Shown one piece after another: positions 6,770 through 14,233 of a DNA stretch of 16,627 nt (position 1 is the stretch's first letter; each line of letters opens with the position of its first letter). The stretch lies in contig NZ_DATBKY010000101.1 of the NCBI RefSeq assembly GCF_036555685.1, positions 1 through 16,627 of the forward strand, given 5' to 3'. Origin of the DNA: Actinophytocola sp036555685. GTDB lineage: Bacteria; Actinomycetota; Actinomycetes; Mycobacteriales; Pseudonocardiaceae. The notes under the pieces are model-generated. The model was not told the origin of the DNA. It saw nothing but the letters and a program-made list of their open reading frames with translations, and searched no databases. The translations under genes and the position numbers were made by a program.

Positions 6770-7135
6770 TCAGGCGAGCGCGTCCTCCAGCGTCGGAAAG
6801 ATCGCGAGATACGTGTTCAGCCCGGCCACCTCGAGCGGCCGGGCGGTCTCGCGGCTCGTCGCCACGATCCGGACCGCGCTGCGTTCGCCGGCCTCCTGAT
6901 GTGCGGAGACGATCGCGGCCATGGCGCTCGACGCCAGGAACGTCACGTCGGACAGGTCGATCACCAGCACGGCCGGGCCGGCCGCCAGCTCCCGCGTGAT
7001 GCACTCCTGCAGCTTCGGCGTGGTGAGCATGTCCAGCTCGCCGGCCACCCGAAGTACGACGGCGGTGTCGTGCCGCTCGACGTCGACGGTCACGTCGAAG
7101 GCATTGCCTGAGTCCGAGCCCGGGTCCGGTGGCAT
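6770..7135 (-). CDS. STAS-domain protein, anti-sigma factor antagonist-like, 121 aa
   Basis: The protein has the STAS fold pattern: a beta-strand start AFDVTVDVE, then VLRVAGELDMLTTPKLQECI (27-46), LVIDLSDVTFLASSAMAAIV (57-76) and a C-terminal helix after the VRIVATS strand. In SpoIIAA-type proteins a serine in the DSSG motif is phosphorylated by a partner kinase. Here the motif is ASSA with Ser69 and Ser70, so a phosphorylatable serine is present but the flanking Asp and Gly are not. No anti-sigma kinase or sigma factor is encoded nearby, so its partner must lie elsewhere. The start is uncertain: ATG 7135 has no clear ribosome binding site, and GTG 7150, with GGGGA about ten bases upstream, is a good alternative adding five residues. 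Confidence 0.85.
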   Translation of the reverse strand: MPPDPGSDSGNAFDVTVDVERHDTAVVLRVAGELDMLTTPKLQECITRELAAGPAVLVIDLSDVTFLASSAMAAIVSAHQEAGERSAVRIVATSRETARPLEVAGLNTYLAIFPTLEDALA

Positions 7136-7167
7136 GGGCACATCATGCACCCAAGAAGGATCCCCGC

Positions 7168-7198
7168 AGTGCTGCCAGGTCGGGGGTCCGTCAGCACT
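7168..7198 (-). terminator. Hairpin after the fusion regulator gene
   Basis: AGTGCTG (7168-7174) and CAGCACT (7192-7198) are perfect inverted repeats with a 17-base loop. They overlap the stop codon of the fusion regulator and lie in the 61-base gap before the STAS gene. There is no T-run. A partial terminator or processing site is plausible. Confidence 0.35.
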
Positions 7199-8474
7199 AC
7201 GGGGACACACGACGAATCGCCGCCTGCTCCTGGGTTGTTACATCGACTCTCAGGAACCGGTCGAGCTCGCCGAGGAACTCCGGCCACGCCGGCTCGCCGG
7301 CGGTGAGGATGTGGTTGCGGCTGGGGAGGAAGCGCAGCTCGCTGTCCGGGATCAGCGCGGCCAGGTCCTGCGCCTGCGCCCGCGGCACGCGCAGGTCGTC
7401 GCGCGCGTGCAGGATCAGCGTGGGGCAGCGCACGAGCGGCGCGAGCGCGGAGACGTCGATGTGCGCGAACACCTCGAGGAAGCGCACCACGTTCTCGGTC
7501 GACGTGGTGGCTCGCTGCAGGTCGTTGAACGCGTCCCACAGCGCCCGGTCGCCGTCGGGCAGGAACTGGCTCGCGAACACCTGCCGGAACGTCGGGTCGT
7601 CGTGCCGCCAGCCGATCCGGCCCAGCTGCAGGTCCAGCGCGGCCTCCTCGCGTTCGTCCGCGGTGCGGGCCCGCGCGTAGCGGCCGCGGCAGTACGCGCC
7701 GGCGAGGACCAGCTGCGACACCCGCTCCGGATGCCGTACCGCGTAGGCGATCGCGACCGCGCCGCCCTGCGAGACACCCAGCAGCGGGAAGCGGTCCAGC
7801 CCCGCCGCGTCGACGACGAGCTCGAGGTCGTTGACCCACGCGTCGAAGCTGAAGTCGCCGACCTCCCAGTCCGACAGCCCGCAGCCGCGCTCGTCGTAGC
7901 GGATCAGCCGGTGCCGCGAGGACAAACCGTCGATCCAGTGCGCCCAGATCGGGCTGGACCACTCCAGGTCGAGGTGCGTGAGCCAGTTGGCGACCTTCAC
8001 CAGCGGCGGCCCGCAGCCGGAGATCGCGTACGCCACGCGCACGCCGTCCGGCGAGACGCAGTACCGGATCTGCTGGGCCGCCCGCTCGGCCGCGGGTTCG
8101 TCGACCGGCGGCTCGAGCGGCGCGGCCGGCGTGACGGTCAGCTCGACCTCGGCCACGAACCGGTAGCCGACGCCGTGCACGGTCGCGATGAACCGCTGCT
8201 GGTTGCCGTCGTCGCCGAGGGCCTTGCGGAGCATCTTGACCCGGCTGGTGAGCGCCGACTCGCTGACGAACCGCCCGCCCCACACCGCGTCCAGCAACTC
8301 GGTCTTCGCCACGACCCGGTCCCGGTGCTCGATCAGGTGCGCGAGCAGCGTGAACACCTGCGGCTCGACGTGCACGACCACGCCACCGCGCCGCAGCTCG
8401 AACTGGCGCGGATCCAGCTGGCAGTCGGCGAACCGGTACACGTCTTCACCCAATCTCCACCGGATCCCCATCAT
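7197..8474 (-). CDS. OmpR-type winged-helix regulator fused to an alpha/beta hydrolase, 425 aa
   Basis: Residues 13-108 form a trans_reg_C winged helix of the OmpR/CadC type, with LLDAVWGGRFVSESALTSRV (60-79) and the C-terminal hairpin VHGVGYRF (99-106). There is no receiver domain. After a Pro/Glu-rich linker (113-130), residues 135-410 are a complete alpha/beta hydrolase: YDERGCGLSD (193-202), elbow GVSQGG with Ser235, Asp360 in HARDD, and His388 in SRNHIL. The triad looks intact, so the domain may hydrolyse a ligand as well as sense it. Such fusions are known in actinobacteria, but their ligands are mostly undefined. The start is ATG 8474 or 8471; neither has a strong Shine-Dalgarno. It is divergent from the methyltransferase operon at 8557, its most likely target, and may also be cotranscribed with the STAS gene. 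Confidence 0.9.
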   Translation of the reverse strand: MMGIRWRLGEDVYRFADCQLDPRQFELRRGGVVVHVEPQVFTLLAHLIEHRDRVVAKTELLDAVWGGRFVSESALTSRVKMLRKALGDDGNQQRFIATVHGVGYRFVAEVELTVTPAAPLEPPVDEPAAERAAQQIRYCVSPDGVRVAYAISGCGPPLVKVANWLTHLDLEWSSPIWAHWIDGLSSRHRLIRYDERGCGLSDWEVGDFSFDAWVNDLELVVDAAGLDRFPLLGVSQGGAVAIAYAVRHPERVSQLVLAGAYCRGRYARARTADEREEAALDLQLGRIGWRHDDPTFRQVFASQFLPDGDRALWDAFNDLQRATTSTENVVRFLEVFAHIDVSALAPLVRCPTLILHARDDLRVPRAQAQDLAALIPDSELRFLPSRNHILTAGEPAWPEFLGELDRFLRVDVTTQEQAAIRRVSP

Positions 8475-8556
8475 CCCGCCAAGTCTCAGCGCCGACCAGC
8501 ACGGATGCTCTCCGGCACGGCGTATCGACGCGCGGTGCGCGGAACGGAGTGTGGTG
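8475..8556. promoter_or_regulatory. Divergent promoter region, fusion regulator and methyltransferase operon
   Basis: The 82-base gap between the two divergent starts must hold both promoters. The only symmetry I see is CGCGC-GGT-GCGCG (8529-8541), which may be chance in such GC-rich DNA. The methyltransferase ribosome binding site GGAG lies at 8546-8549. I see no convincing -35/-10 pair. Confidence 0.3.
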
Positions 8557-9372
8557 ATGACCACGAGTACCGGATATCTGCTGGGGCACGACGAGAAGGA
8601 GCTGGCCCGGCTCGAGCACCAGGCGGCCGTCCTCGCCCCGGCGACCAGGACGGTCCTGCGCCTCGCGGGCATCGAACCCGGGATGCGCGTGCTCGACCTC
8701 GGCTCCGGCGCGGGGGACGTCGCGTTCGAGGCGGCCGCGCTCGTCGGACCGGGCGGCTCGGTCGTCGGCGTGGACGCATCGGTGAAGGCGCTGCGGCTCG
8801 CGGCCGTGCGGGCCGAGCGGCGCGAGCTCACCAACGTCACGTTCATCCACGACGACCTGCACACCGTCCGCATCGAGGACGAGTTCGACGCGGTCGTCGG
8901 CAGGCTGATCCTGCTGTACACGCCCGACCCGGTGGAGATCCTGCGCAAGTTCGCCGCGCTCGTCCGGCCAGGCGGCGTGGTCGCGGTGATGGAGTACGAG
9001 ATGACCGCGGGCGGCGGGCTGCCGCAGACCGACCTCTGCCTGCGCGTCATCACGTGGATCTGCGAGGCGTTCCGCCGCTCCGGCCTCGACCCGTCGCTCG
9101 GCGCCCGGCTCGGTGCGGTGCTGCGCGGCGCCGGTCTCACGCCCACCGTGCTCGGCCTGCAGGGCTACCTCGAACCCGGAGACGCGGCCGGGCCGCGCCT
9201 GGGCGCCGAGACCGTACGGACGCTGCTGCCGGTCATCGAGAAGACCGGCATCGCCACCGCCGACGAGGTCGGCATCGACACGCTCGAGTCGCGCATCGCC
9301 GGGGAGATCGCGCGCGAGGGCGTGATGTTCAAGCCCCCGACGCTCGTCGGCGCGTGGGCACGGATTGCATAG
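8557..9372 (+). CDS. Class I SAM-dependent methyltransferase, 271 aa
   Basis: Motif I is VLDLGSGAGD (45-54). The acidic residue of motif II is in VVGVDAS, HDDLHT follows, and the post-motif GRLILLYTPDP with LVRPGGVVAVMEYE is typical of UbiE/Methyltransf_11-like small-molecule methyltransferases. The start ATG 8557 has GGAG seven bases upstream; GTG 8551 and 8554 are in-frame alternatives. The oxidoreductase starts ten bases downstream, with its ribosome binding site overlapping this stop codon, so the two are cotranscribed. Together they look like a tailoring pair acting on a small molecule, perhaps a quinone or polyketide; no substrate can be read from the sequence. Regulation by the divergent winged-helix hydrolase fusion is inferred from layout. 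Confidence 0.9.
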   Translation: MTTSTGYLLGHDEKELARLEHQAAVLAPATRTVLRLAGIEPGMRVLDLGSGAGDVAFEAAALVGPGGSVVGVDASVKALRLAAVRAERRELTNVTFIHDDLHTVRIEDEFDAVVGRLILLYTPDPVEILRKFAALVRPGGVVAVMEYEMTAGGGLPQTDLCLRVITWICEAFRRSGLDPSLGARLGAVLRGAGLTPTVLGLQGYLEPGDAAGPRLGAETVRTLLPVIEKTGIATADEVGIDTLESRIAGEIAREGVMFKPPTLVGAWARIA

Positions 9373-9382
9373 GAGGAACAGC

Positions 9383-10774
9383 ATGCGCAACAGACATGCG
9401 GTGGTGCTCGGCGCGAGCATGGCGGGGCTGCTCGCGGCGCGGGTGCTCGCCGACCACTACGACCGGGTGACCATCGTGGAGCGGGACCGGCTGCCGGTGC
9501 GGGTGGCGCAGCGCAAGGGCGTGCCGCAGGGCCGGCACGTGCACGGCCTGCTGCCCAGCGGATCGAAGGTCGTCGGTGAGCTCTTCCCCGGGCTGCTGGA
9601 GGATCTCGTCGCCGCGGGCGGCACGAAGCTCGACGACTACTCGAAGATGTACTTCGCGCCGGACGGCGTGCACCGGCTGTCCCGGGCCCTGGAGATCGAG
9701 CCGATCTACCAGCCGAGCCGGCCGTTCCTCGAGACGGCCGTGCGCGGTCGCGTCCGCTGCCTGTCCAATGTGGAGTTCCAGGACGGCTGCGAAGTGGTGG
9801 GCTTGGCGGTCGACGCGGTGGGCCGGGTGATCGGCGCACGCGTGGTCAACCATGGCGGTCGGGCGGCGGACGTGCTCGAGGCCGACCTCGTGGTGGACGC
9901 GACCGGCCGGGCCTCCCGCACGCCCGCGTGGCTCGCCGAGCTGGGCTACGAGAAGCCGGCCGAGGACGAGGTCGTCGTGGACGTGCGGTACGCGAGCAGG
10001 TTGGTCCGCCTGCCGGCCGGCGCGGTACCCGAGACCCTGACCGTCATCGGCGCGAACCCCGGCCGGTTGGGTGGGGTGGGCCTGTTCGCCTACGAGGACG
10101 ACACGTGGATGTTCACGGTGTCCGGGTACGCCGGCCATCACCCCGAGCTGGACTACGGGTGGATGGTCGACTTCGCGGCCGGGTGCGCGCCGCCGCACAT
10201 GATCGAGGCGCTGCGGGCGGCCGAGCCGCTCGGGGACGTGTCGACGTTCCGGTTCCGGGCGAACCGCCGCGTGCGCTACGACCGGCTGCGCCGCTTCCCC
10301 GAGGGGCTGCTGGTCTTCGGTGACGCGATGTGCGGCTTCAACCCGATCTATGGCCAGGGCATGTCGGTGGCCGCGCTGGAGGCACTGGTGTTGCGCGACT
10401 GTCTGCGCCGCGGGAGCGAGGGGCTCGCGCGACGGTTCTTTCGCGCGGCCGCGAAGCCGATCGAGATCGCCTGGCAGATGGCGGTCGGCGCCGACCTGGC
10501 GCTGCCGCAGGTCGAAGGGCCGCGGCCGCTGCCCGTCCGGCTGGTCAACGCCTACGTCGCCCGGCTGCTCGTCGCGGCCGAGCACGACCCGGTACTCGCC
10601 GCGCGCTTCCTGCGGGTCAGCTCGTTCCTGATGAAGCCGTCCATGCTGATGACGCCGCCGATGGTGGCGCGCGTGGTGGCCGGCAACCGCCGGGCCCGCC
10701 GCGCGCCCGCGCCGGTCCGGCACGCCGGGTCGGTGCTGCCGGAGCGGGAGAAGGCGGGTATGCATGAGGCATGA
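9383..10774 (+). CDS. FAD-dependent oxidoreductase/monooxygenase, 463 aa
   Basis: The N-terminal Rossmann motif is VVLGASMAGLLAARVL (7-22), a GxSMAG variant of GxGxxG, with Glu33 in VERD expected to bind the FAD ribose. DATGRASR (172-179) is the second nucleotide motif, and GDAMCGFNPIYGQGM (from about 313) is the third FAD motif. This architecture matches the group of p-hydroxybenzoate hydroxylase and geranylgeranyl reductase. The length is normal, with a C-terminal helical extension of about 130 residues. The start ATG 9383 has a perfect AGGAGG at 9371-9376. It is probably translated together with the methyltransferase, and its stop codon overlaps the start of the phosphoesterase gene (ATGA). 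Whether it hydroxylates, epoxidises or reduces cannot be told. Confidence 0.88.
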   Translation: MRNRHAVVLGASMAGLLAARVLADHYDRVTIVERDRLPVRVAQRKGVPQGRHVHGLLPSGSKVVGELFPGLLEDLVAAGGTKLDDYSKMYFAPDGVHRLSRALEIEPIYQPSRPFLETAVRGRVRCLSNVEFQDGCEVVGLAVDAVGRVIGARVVNHGGRAADVLEADLVVDATGRASRTPAWLAELGYEKPAEDEVVVDVRYASRLVRLPAGAVPETLTVIGANPGRLGGVGLFAYEDDTWMFTVSGYAGHHPELDYGWMVDFAAGCAPPHMIEALRAAEPLGDVSTFRFRANRRVRYDRLRRFPEGLLVFGDAMCGFNPIYGQGMSVAALEALVLRDCLRRGSEGLARRFFRAAAKPIEIAWQMAVGADLALPQVEGPRPLPVRLVNAYVARLLVAAEHDPVLAARFLRVSSFLMKPSMLMTPPMVARVVAGNRRARRAPAPVRHAGSVLPEREKAGMHEA

Positions 10775-11232
10775 GGTTCGTCGTGCAGCGGCACCGGGCA
10801 CGCCGGCTGCACTACGACCTCCGGCTGGAGATGGGCGGGGTGCTCGTCAGCTGGGCGGTGCCGAAGGGGCCGACACTCGACCCCGGCGCGCGCCTGCTGG
10901 CCGTGCACGTGGCCGACCACGGCCTCGCCGAGCTCGAGCTCGAAGGCGTCGTCGGCAGCGGTGACAAGATCGTCTGGGACCGGGGGACCTGGACGCCCGC
11001 GAAGACCGACGACCCGCCGCGCGCCGTGACCGAGGGCGAGCTGCACTTCGACCTGGACGGCGAGAAGCTGGCCGGCCGGTTCGTCCTGATCCGCCGCGAC
11101 CCGAAGAACTGGCTGCTGGTGCACAAGAACGACGAGCACGCCGTGCGCGGCTGGGACCCGGAGGCGTTCCCGCGGTCGGTGCTCTCCGGGCGCACCAACG
11201 AAGAGGTCGCCGCCGGCATCGCCGGGGCATGA
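10771..11232 (+). CDS. Stand-alone LigD-type 3'-phosphoesterase domain protein, 153 aa
   Basis: The sequence FVVQRHRARRLHYDLRLE (3-20) and SWAVPKGPTLDP (27-38) is the hallmark of the LigD N-terminal 3'-phosphoesterase domain, which trims 3'-phosphate and ribonucleotide ends in bacterial non-homologous end joining. By family knowledge the metal and phosphate ligands of the Pseudomonas enzyme (His42, His48, Asp50, Arg52, Lys66, His84) correspond to His8, His14, Asp16, Arg18, Lys32 and His50, all present. The residue matching Tyr88 is Glu54. The usual segment with EGxYGxG before VWDRGTW is shortened to VVGSGDKI. No ligase or polymerase domain and no Ku gene are in the window. The start overlaps the oxidoreductase stop by four bases, so it is translationally coupled to tailoring enzymes, an unexpected partner. 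Confidence 0.88.
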   Translation: MRFVVQRHRARRLHYDLRLEMGGVLVSWAVPKGPTLDPGARLLAVHVADHGLAELELEGVVGSGDKIVWDRGTWTPAKTDDPPRAVTEGELHFDLDGEKLAGRFVLIRRDPKNWLLVHKNDEHAVRGWDPEAFPRSVLSGRTNEEVAAGIAGA

Positions 11233-11257
11233 AGCTCGCTCTGTTTCGTCTGGGTTC

Positions 11258-12034
11258 TCACGCGGGCATGTATTCGCCGCCGTTGACGTCCAGCACCGCG
11301 CCGGTCACCTCGCGGGCCAGGTTCGACAGGAGGAACAGCACCGCGCCCGCGCACGCGTCGTCGGCCGGGATGTGGCCCAGCGGGTTGCGCGCGGCGATCT
11401 CGTCGTAGACCTCCTGCTCGCTGATGCCGCGCTGGTTCGCGGTCATCGTGAGGTAGAACCGCACGCCCGGACCGTCGAGCCAGCCCAGCACCGCCTGGTT
11501 GACCCGGATCCCGCGGTCGCCGAGCTCCAGCGCGAGGTACTGCGTCGCGCACGCCATCGCCGCCTTCGCGACCGCGTAACCGCCCTCGCCGCGCCGCGGC
11601 TTTCGCGTCGACATCGTGCCGACGTTGACGATCGAGCCGCCGCCCGTCATGTGCGGGACGACCGCGCGGGTCATCTCGAGCGCGCCGTGCAGGATGATGT
11701 CCATCGACCGGCGCAGCTGCTTGTCCGGCGTGTCCAGCAGGTCGGTGAACCCGGGGTGCGAGTACGCGGAGTTGACCAGGCCGGTCACCTTGCCGAACCG
11801 GTCCACCGCGGTCCGCGCCACCGCGGCGACCTCGTCCGGGCGCCGGACGTCGCAGGCGACGCCGACGGCCTCGCCGCCCGCGGCCGCGACCTCCTGTTCC
11901 ACTTCGGACATCACGTTCGTCGAGCGTGCGGCCAGCACGACCCGTGCGCCCTCCCGCGCCGCCCGCAGGGCGAGCTTGGCGCCGAGTCCCGGCCCGACAC
12001 CGGAGATGACGACGACCTCGTCGGCGAGGATCAC
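11258..12034 (-). CDS. Short-chain dehydrogenase/reductase, 258 aa
   Basis: This is a classical SDR: cofactor motif SGVGPGLG (11-18), the CDV motif (61-63), NSAY in place of NNAG (88-91), YAVAK with Tyr153 and Lys157, and NGGEYMPA at the C-terminus. The position normally held by the catalytic serine, 13 residues before Tyr153, is Thr140 in NVGTMS; Ser142 is near. Arg37 after the second strand suggests NADP could bind, but this is weak evidence. GTG 12034 is the start: GGAGG lies seven bases upstream and the GTGA overlaps the sulfotransferase stop. It is the last gene of the KstR-box operon. The M. tuberculosis cluster Rv3529c-Rv3531c, as I recall it, holds the same three families, so a role in lipid or steroid metabolism is likely. 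Confidence 0.9.
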   Translation of the reverse strand: MILADEVVVISGVGPGLGAKLALRAAREGARVVLAARSTNVMSEVEQEVAAAGGEAVGVACDVRRPDEVAAVARTAVDRFGKVTGLVNSAYSHPGFTDLLDTPDKQLRRSMDIILHGALEMTRAVVPHMTGGGSIVNVGTMSTRKPRRGEGGYAVAKAAMACATQYLALELGDRGIRVNQAVLGWLDGPGVRFYLTMTANQRGISEQEVYDEIAARNPLGHIPADDACAGAVLFLLSNLAREVTGAVLDVNGGEYMPA

Positions 12035-13158
12035 AGGTACTCCTCCGTGTAGAAGGCGAAATCGCGCTCCAGCCGCGCGGCCGACAGCCCGAAGTCGGCC
12101 GGCGTGTAGGCGTGCGAACCGTGCCGCTGCCGCCGGTTGCGGTCCAGGTAGGACTTCAACGCCGCCTCGTCCGCCGGCACACCCAGCTCGCCGAGCACCC
12201 GGCACGCCTGCCCGACCGGGTCGGCGACCATCTCGTCGTACCGCACGTCGACGAACCGCTCCGGGCGCTGGCGCCGCACGCCGGCGAACGCGCGCAGCGT
12301 GCCGGCGAACCGCTCGCTCCAGTACCGCCCGAGCGCCACCGGGTCGACGTCGTCGCTGTACTGCCGGCCGATCGAGCAGACCATCGAGGCGTACGACGGC
12401 ACGGCGCTGACCGGCGACCGGTGTGTCATGACGATCTTGCAGCCGGGGAACGTGTCGAGCACGGTGCCGGCCGCGGTGAGGTGGTGCGGCGACTTGAGCA
12501 CCCACGACGTGCCTTGCCGTGCCGGGTCCTGCCACCGCAGCACCTGCAGCCACTCGCGCAGCTCGCGGTACGCCGGCGTCTGGTCGGCCTCGCGCAGCCA
12601 GGTGCCGTAGGACGGGATGGCGTAGAACGAGTCGAAGCTCATCGACACGAACGTGCGGTCGAGCAGGATCACGTCCTCCTCGGGCCCGTCCCACTCGATC
12701 GTGTGGATGTCGGCGAAGTCGGGCGACATGTCGAGGAACAGCTTCGCGCGCTCGCGCGCCCGGGCCTTGCGTTCCGCGGCACCGGGTCCCTCGCCGGGGA
12801 AGGGCAGCGGGTAGGAGGTCTCCCAGGACAGCGTCGACGTCAGCCCGGGGGAGGCGGCGAGCAGGCGGTGCAGCATGGTCGAACCGGTGCGCGGCAGCCC
12901 GCAGATCTCGGCGGCGACGGCGACCTCGGTGTCCGCGATCTCGGGGTGCTGCTTCTGCAGGGCGCGCAGCCGCAACCGGTCGGCGAGCAGCGCGGCGAGC
13001 CTGCGGCGGGTCAGTGCGAGACCGGCCTCGCTCAGCCGCGCCTCGGTGTCCAGCGCCTCGACGAGAACCGTCAGCGGTTCGGTGAACCACTCGTCGCCGT
13101 AGTCGGTGAGCCCGGTCCGCGTCCGCGCGGCGTCGAGCAGCTCGCCCGTGCGGATCAC
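12031..13158 (-). CDS. Sulfotransferase family protein, 375 aa
   Basis: The PAPS 5'-phosphosulfate loop is GLPRTGST (87-94), and the 3'-phosphate region is THRSPVSAVPSY in the middle of the protein. This matches the Sulfotransfer_3 group common in mycobacteria and related actinobacteria. An N-terminal helical region of about 80 residues precedes the core, as in the mycobacterial members. No signal peptide or membrane segment is seen. The start GTG 13158 lies in a GTGA overlap with the DUF1214 stop; its own ribosome binding site is weak, so coupled translation is likely. It could sulfate a lipid or sterol hydroxyl, but several members of this group have no proven sulfotransferase activity. Confidence 0.88.
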   Translation of the reverse strand: MIRTGELLDAARTRTGLTDYGDEWFTEPLTVLVEALDTEARLSEAGLALTRRRLAALLADRLRLRALQKQHPEIADTEVAVAAEICGLPRTGSTMLHRLLAASPGLTSTLSWETSYPLPFPGEGPGAAERKARARERAKLFLDMSPDFADIHTIEWDGPEEDVILLDRTFVSMSFDSFYAIPSYGTWLREADQTPAYRELREWLQVLRWQDPARQGTSWVLKSPHHLTAAGTVLDTFPGCKIVMTHRSPVSAVPSYASMVCSIGRQYSDDVDPVALGRYWSERFAGTLRAFAGVRRQRPERFVDVRYDEMVADPVGQACRVLGELGVPADEAALKSYLDRNRRQRHGSHAYTPADFGLSAARLERDFAFYTEEYL

Positions 13159-14198
13159 GGCCGGATCACCCGGCAGCGCGGGATCGGGTGGTGGGTGGCG
13201 CCGAGCCAGCGCAGCAGCGCGGTGCCGCTGGTGTGGCCGGCGGTGTCGATCCAGTTGCCCCACCCGGGGTCCCGCTCGGCGACGACGATCGTCAGCTTCC
13301 CGCCGTCGAGCTTCGCGGTGTGCTTGTTGACGGTGATCCGGCGGTCGTGGTCGAGCGACTCCATCCACCAGTTGTCGAGCTGGAAGTTCCAGTACGGGCA
13401 GTCGGGGACCTCGGTCTCGATGACCCACGCCTCGCCGGGGCGGAGCGTCCAGTAGCCGTGGAGGTAGAAGATCTCGGGATCGCCGCCGGCGCGCTGGAAC
13501 ATCTCCTGCCCGAAGTCGGGTAGTTCGTTCGGTCGGCTCATGAACATCTCGGTCCACCCGGCGAACGTGGCCGCGGTCCCGTGCACGGCCAGCGCCGCGC
13601 GGCGCAGGGCCTTCGCCATGGCCGCCGGCTCGAGCGGTCGCGGTTGCGCGGGCCCGTCGACGCACTCGATCCGCCACTCGCCGGGCACCTCGGTGGTGCG
13701 GTCGAGGTAGGTCTGCCGGATCACGAGGCTGGTCGAGTCCGGCGCGAGCCGCAGCCAGTTCTCGCCGTGTTCCCGGGCGCTGACGGTGATCTCGACGGTC
13801 CCGTCGGCCTCGACCACGATGTCCTGATCGGACAGTTCGCCGGTGGAGGCCATGGTCCCGTCCTTGGCGTACCGGTTGGCCTTGGAGCCGACGCTGAAGT
13901 AGAAGATCGTGCCGCGCGTCCCGGTGAGCCGGTAGGTCCGGTCCCCGCGGACGGTGGCGGTGAGGTAGACGTTGTCGGGGTTGTCGGCGCCGATCTTGGT
14001 GAGATCCAGCCGGTGCAGGCGGGGAAAGTCGGGATCGGCGTTCTCGACGGTGGCGTAGAGCATCTCCCGCAGGAGCCGGGTGAGGTAGCGGTACCCCTCG
14101 GCCCGGTCGAGCGGGGTGTCGGGCGCCGCGGGCCGGAGGACCACGTCGCCCGCGGCGGCGAGGGCCTGGCAGAACGAGGTCCACGCACTGTGCTCCAC
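13155..14198 (-). CDS. DUF1214 domain protein, 347 aa
   Basis: The C-terminal half carries the DUF1214 pattern, with YWNFQLDNWWMESLD and a following KLTIVVAERDPGWGNWID. The N-terminal half contains NPDNVYLTATV and a strand-rich region. There is no signal peptide or membrane segment, so it is probably cytoplasmic. The biochemical role of the family is unknown to me. The start is GTG 14198, with GAGGAGG four bases upstream. It is the first gene of a three-gene operon with GTGA junctions. A KstR-like box lies 21 bases before the start. A protein of this type adjoins sulfotransferase and SDR genes in mycobacteria (Rv3531c, as I recall), so the grouping is probably functional. Confidence 0.87.
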   Translation of the reverse strand: MEHSAWTSFCQALAAAGDVVLRPAAPDTPLDRAEGYRYLTRLLREMLYATVENADPDFPRLHRLDLTKIGADNPDNVYLTATVRGDRTYRLTGTRGTIFYFSVGSKANRYAKDGTMASTGELSDQDIVVEADGTVEITVSAREHGENWLRLAPDSTSLVIRQTYLDRTTEVPGEWRIECVDGPAQPRPLEPAAMAKALRRAALAVHGTAATFAGWTEMFMSRPNELPDFGQEMFQRAGGDPEIFYLHGYWTLRPGEAWVIETEVPDCPYWNFQLDNWWMESLDHDRRITVNKHTAKLDGGKLTIVVAERDPGWGNWIDTAGHTSGTALLRWLGATHHPIPRCRVIRP

Positions 14199-14219
14199 GC
14201 GCCCTCCTCACGAGAGAAC

Positions 14220-14233
14220 TAGAACACGTTCTA
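14220..14233. promoter_or_regulatory. KstR-like TetR operator
   Basis: TAGAACACGTTCTA is a dyad with perfect 6-bp arms. It matches the published mycobacterial KstR consensus TnnAACnnGTTnnA at every fixed base. On the minus strand its TAGAAC (14233-14228) also serves as a plausible -10, with TTGGAC (14258-14253) as -35 and a 19-bp spacer, so bound repressor would block this promoter. That its regulator is a KstR homologue is inference; no TetR gene is in the window. Confidence 0.7.

Noticed and set aside
6921..9470. Plus-strand frame spanning the STAS gene, fusion regulator and methyltransferase
   Set aside because: It crosses three recognised genes and a promoter region, and reads as low-complexity sequence with no family match.
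11258..13090. Apparent SDR fused to an upstream domain
   Set aside because: The upstream part is the sulfotransferase gene read out of frame. The GTG start with GGAGG at 12034 defines a separate SDR gene.
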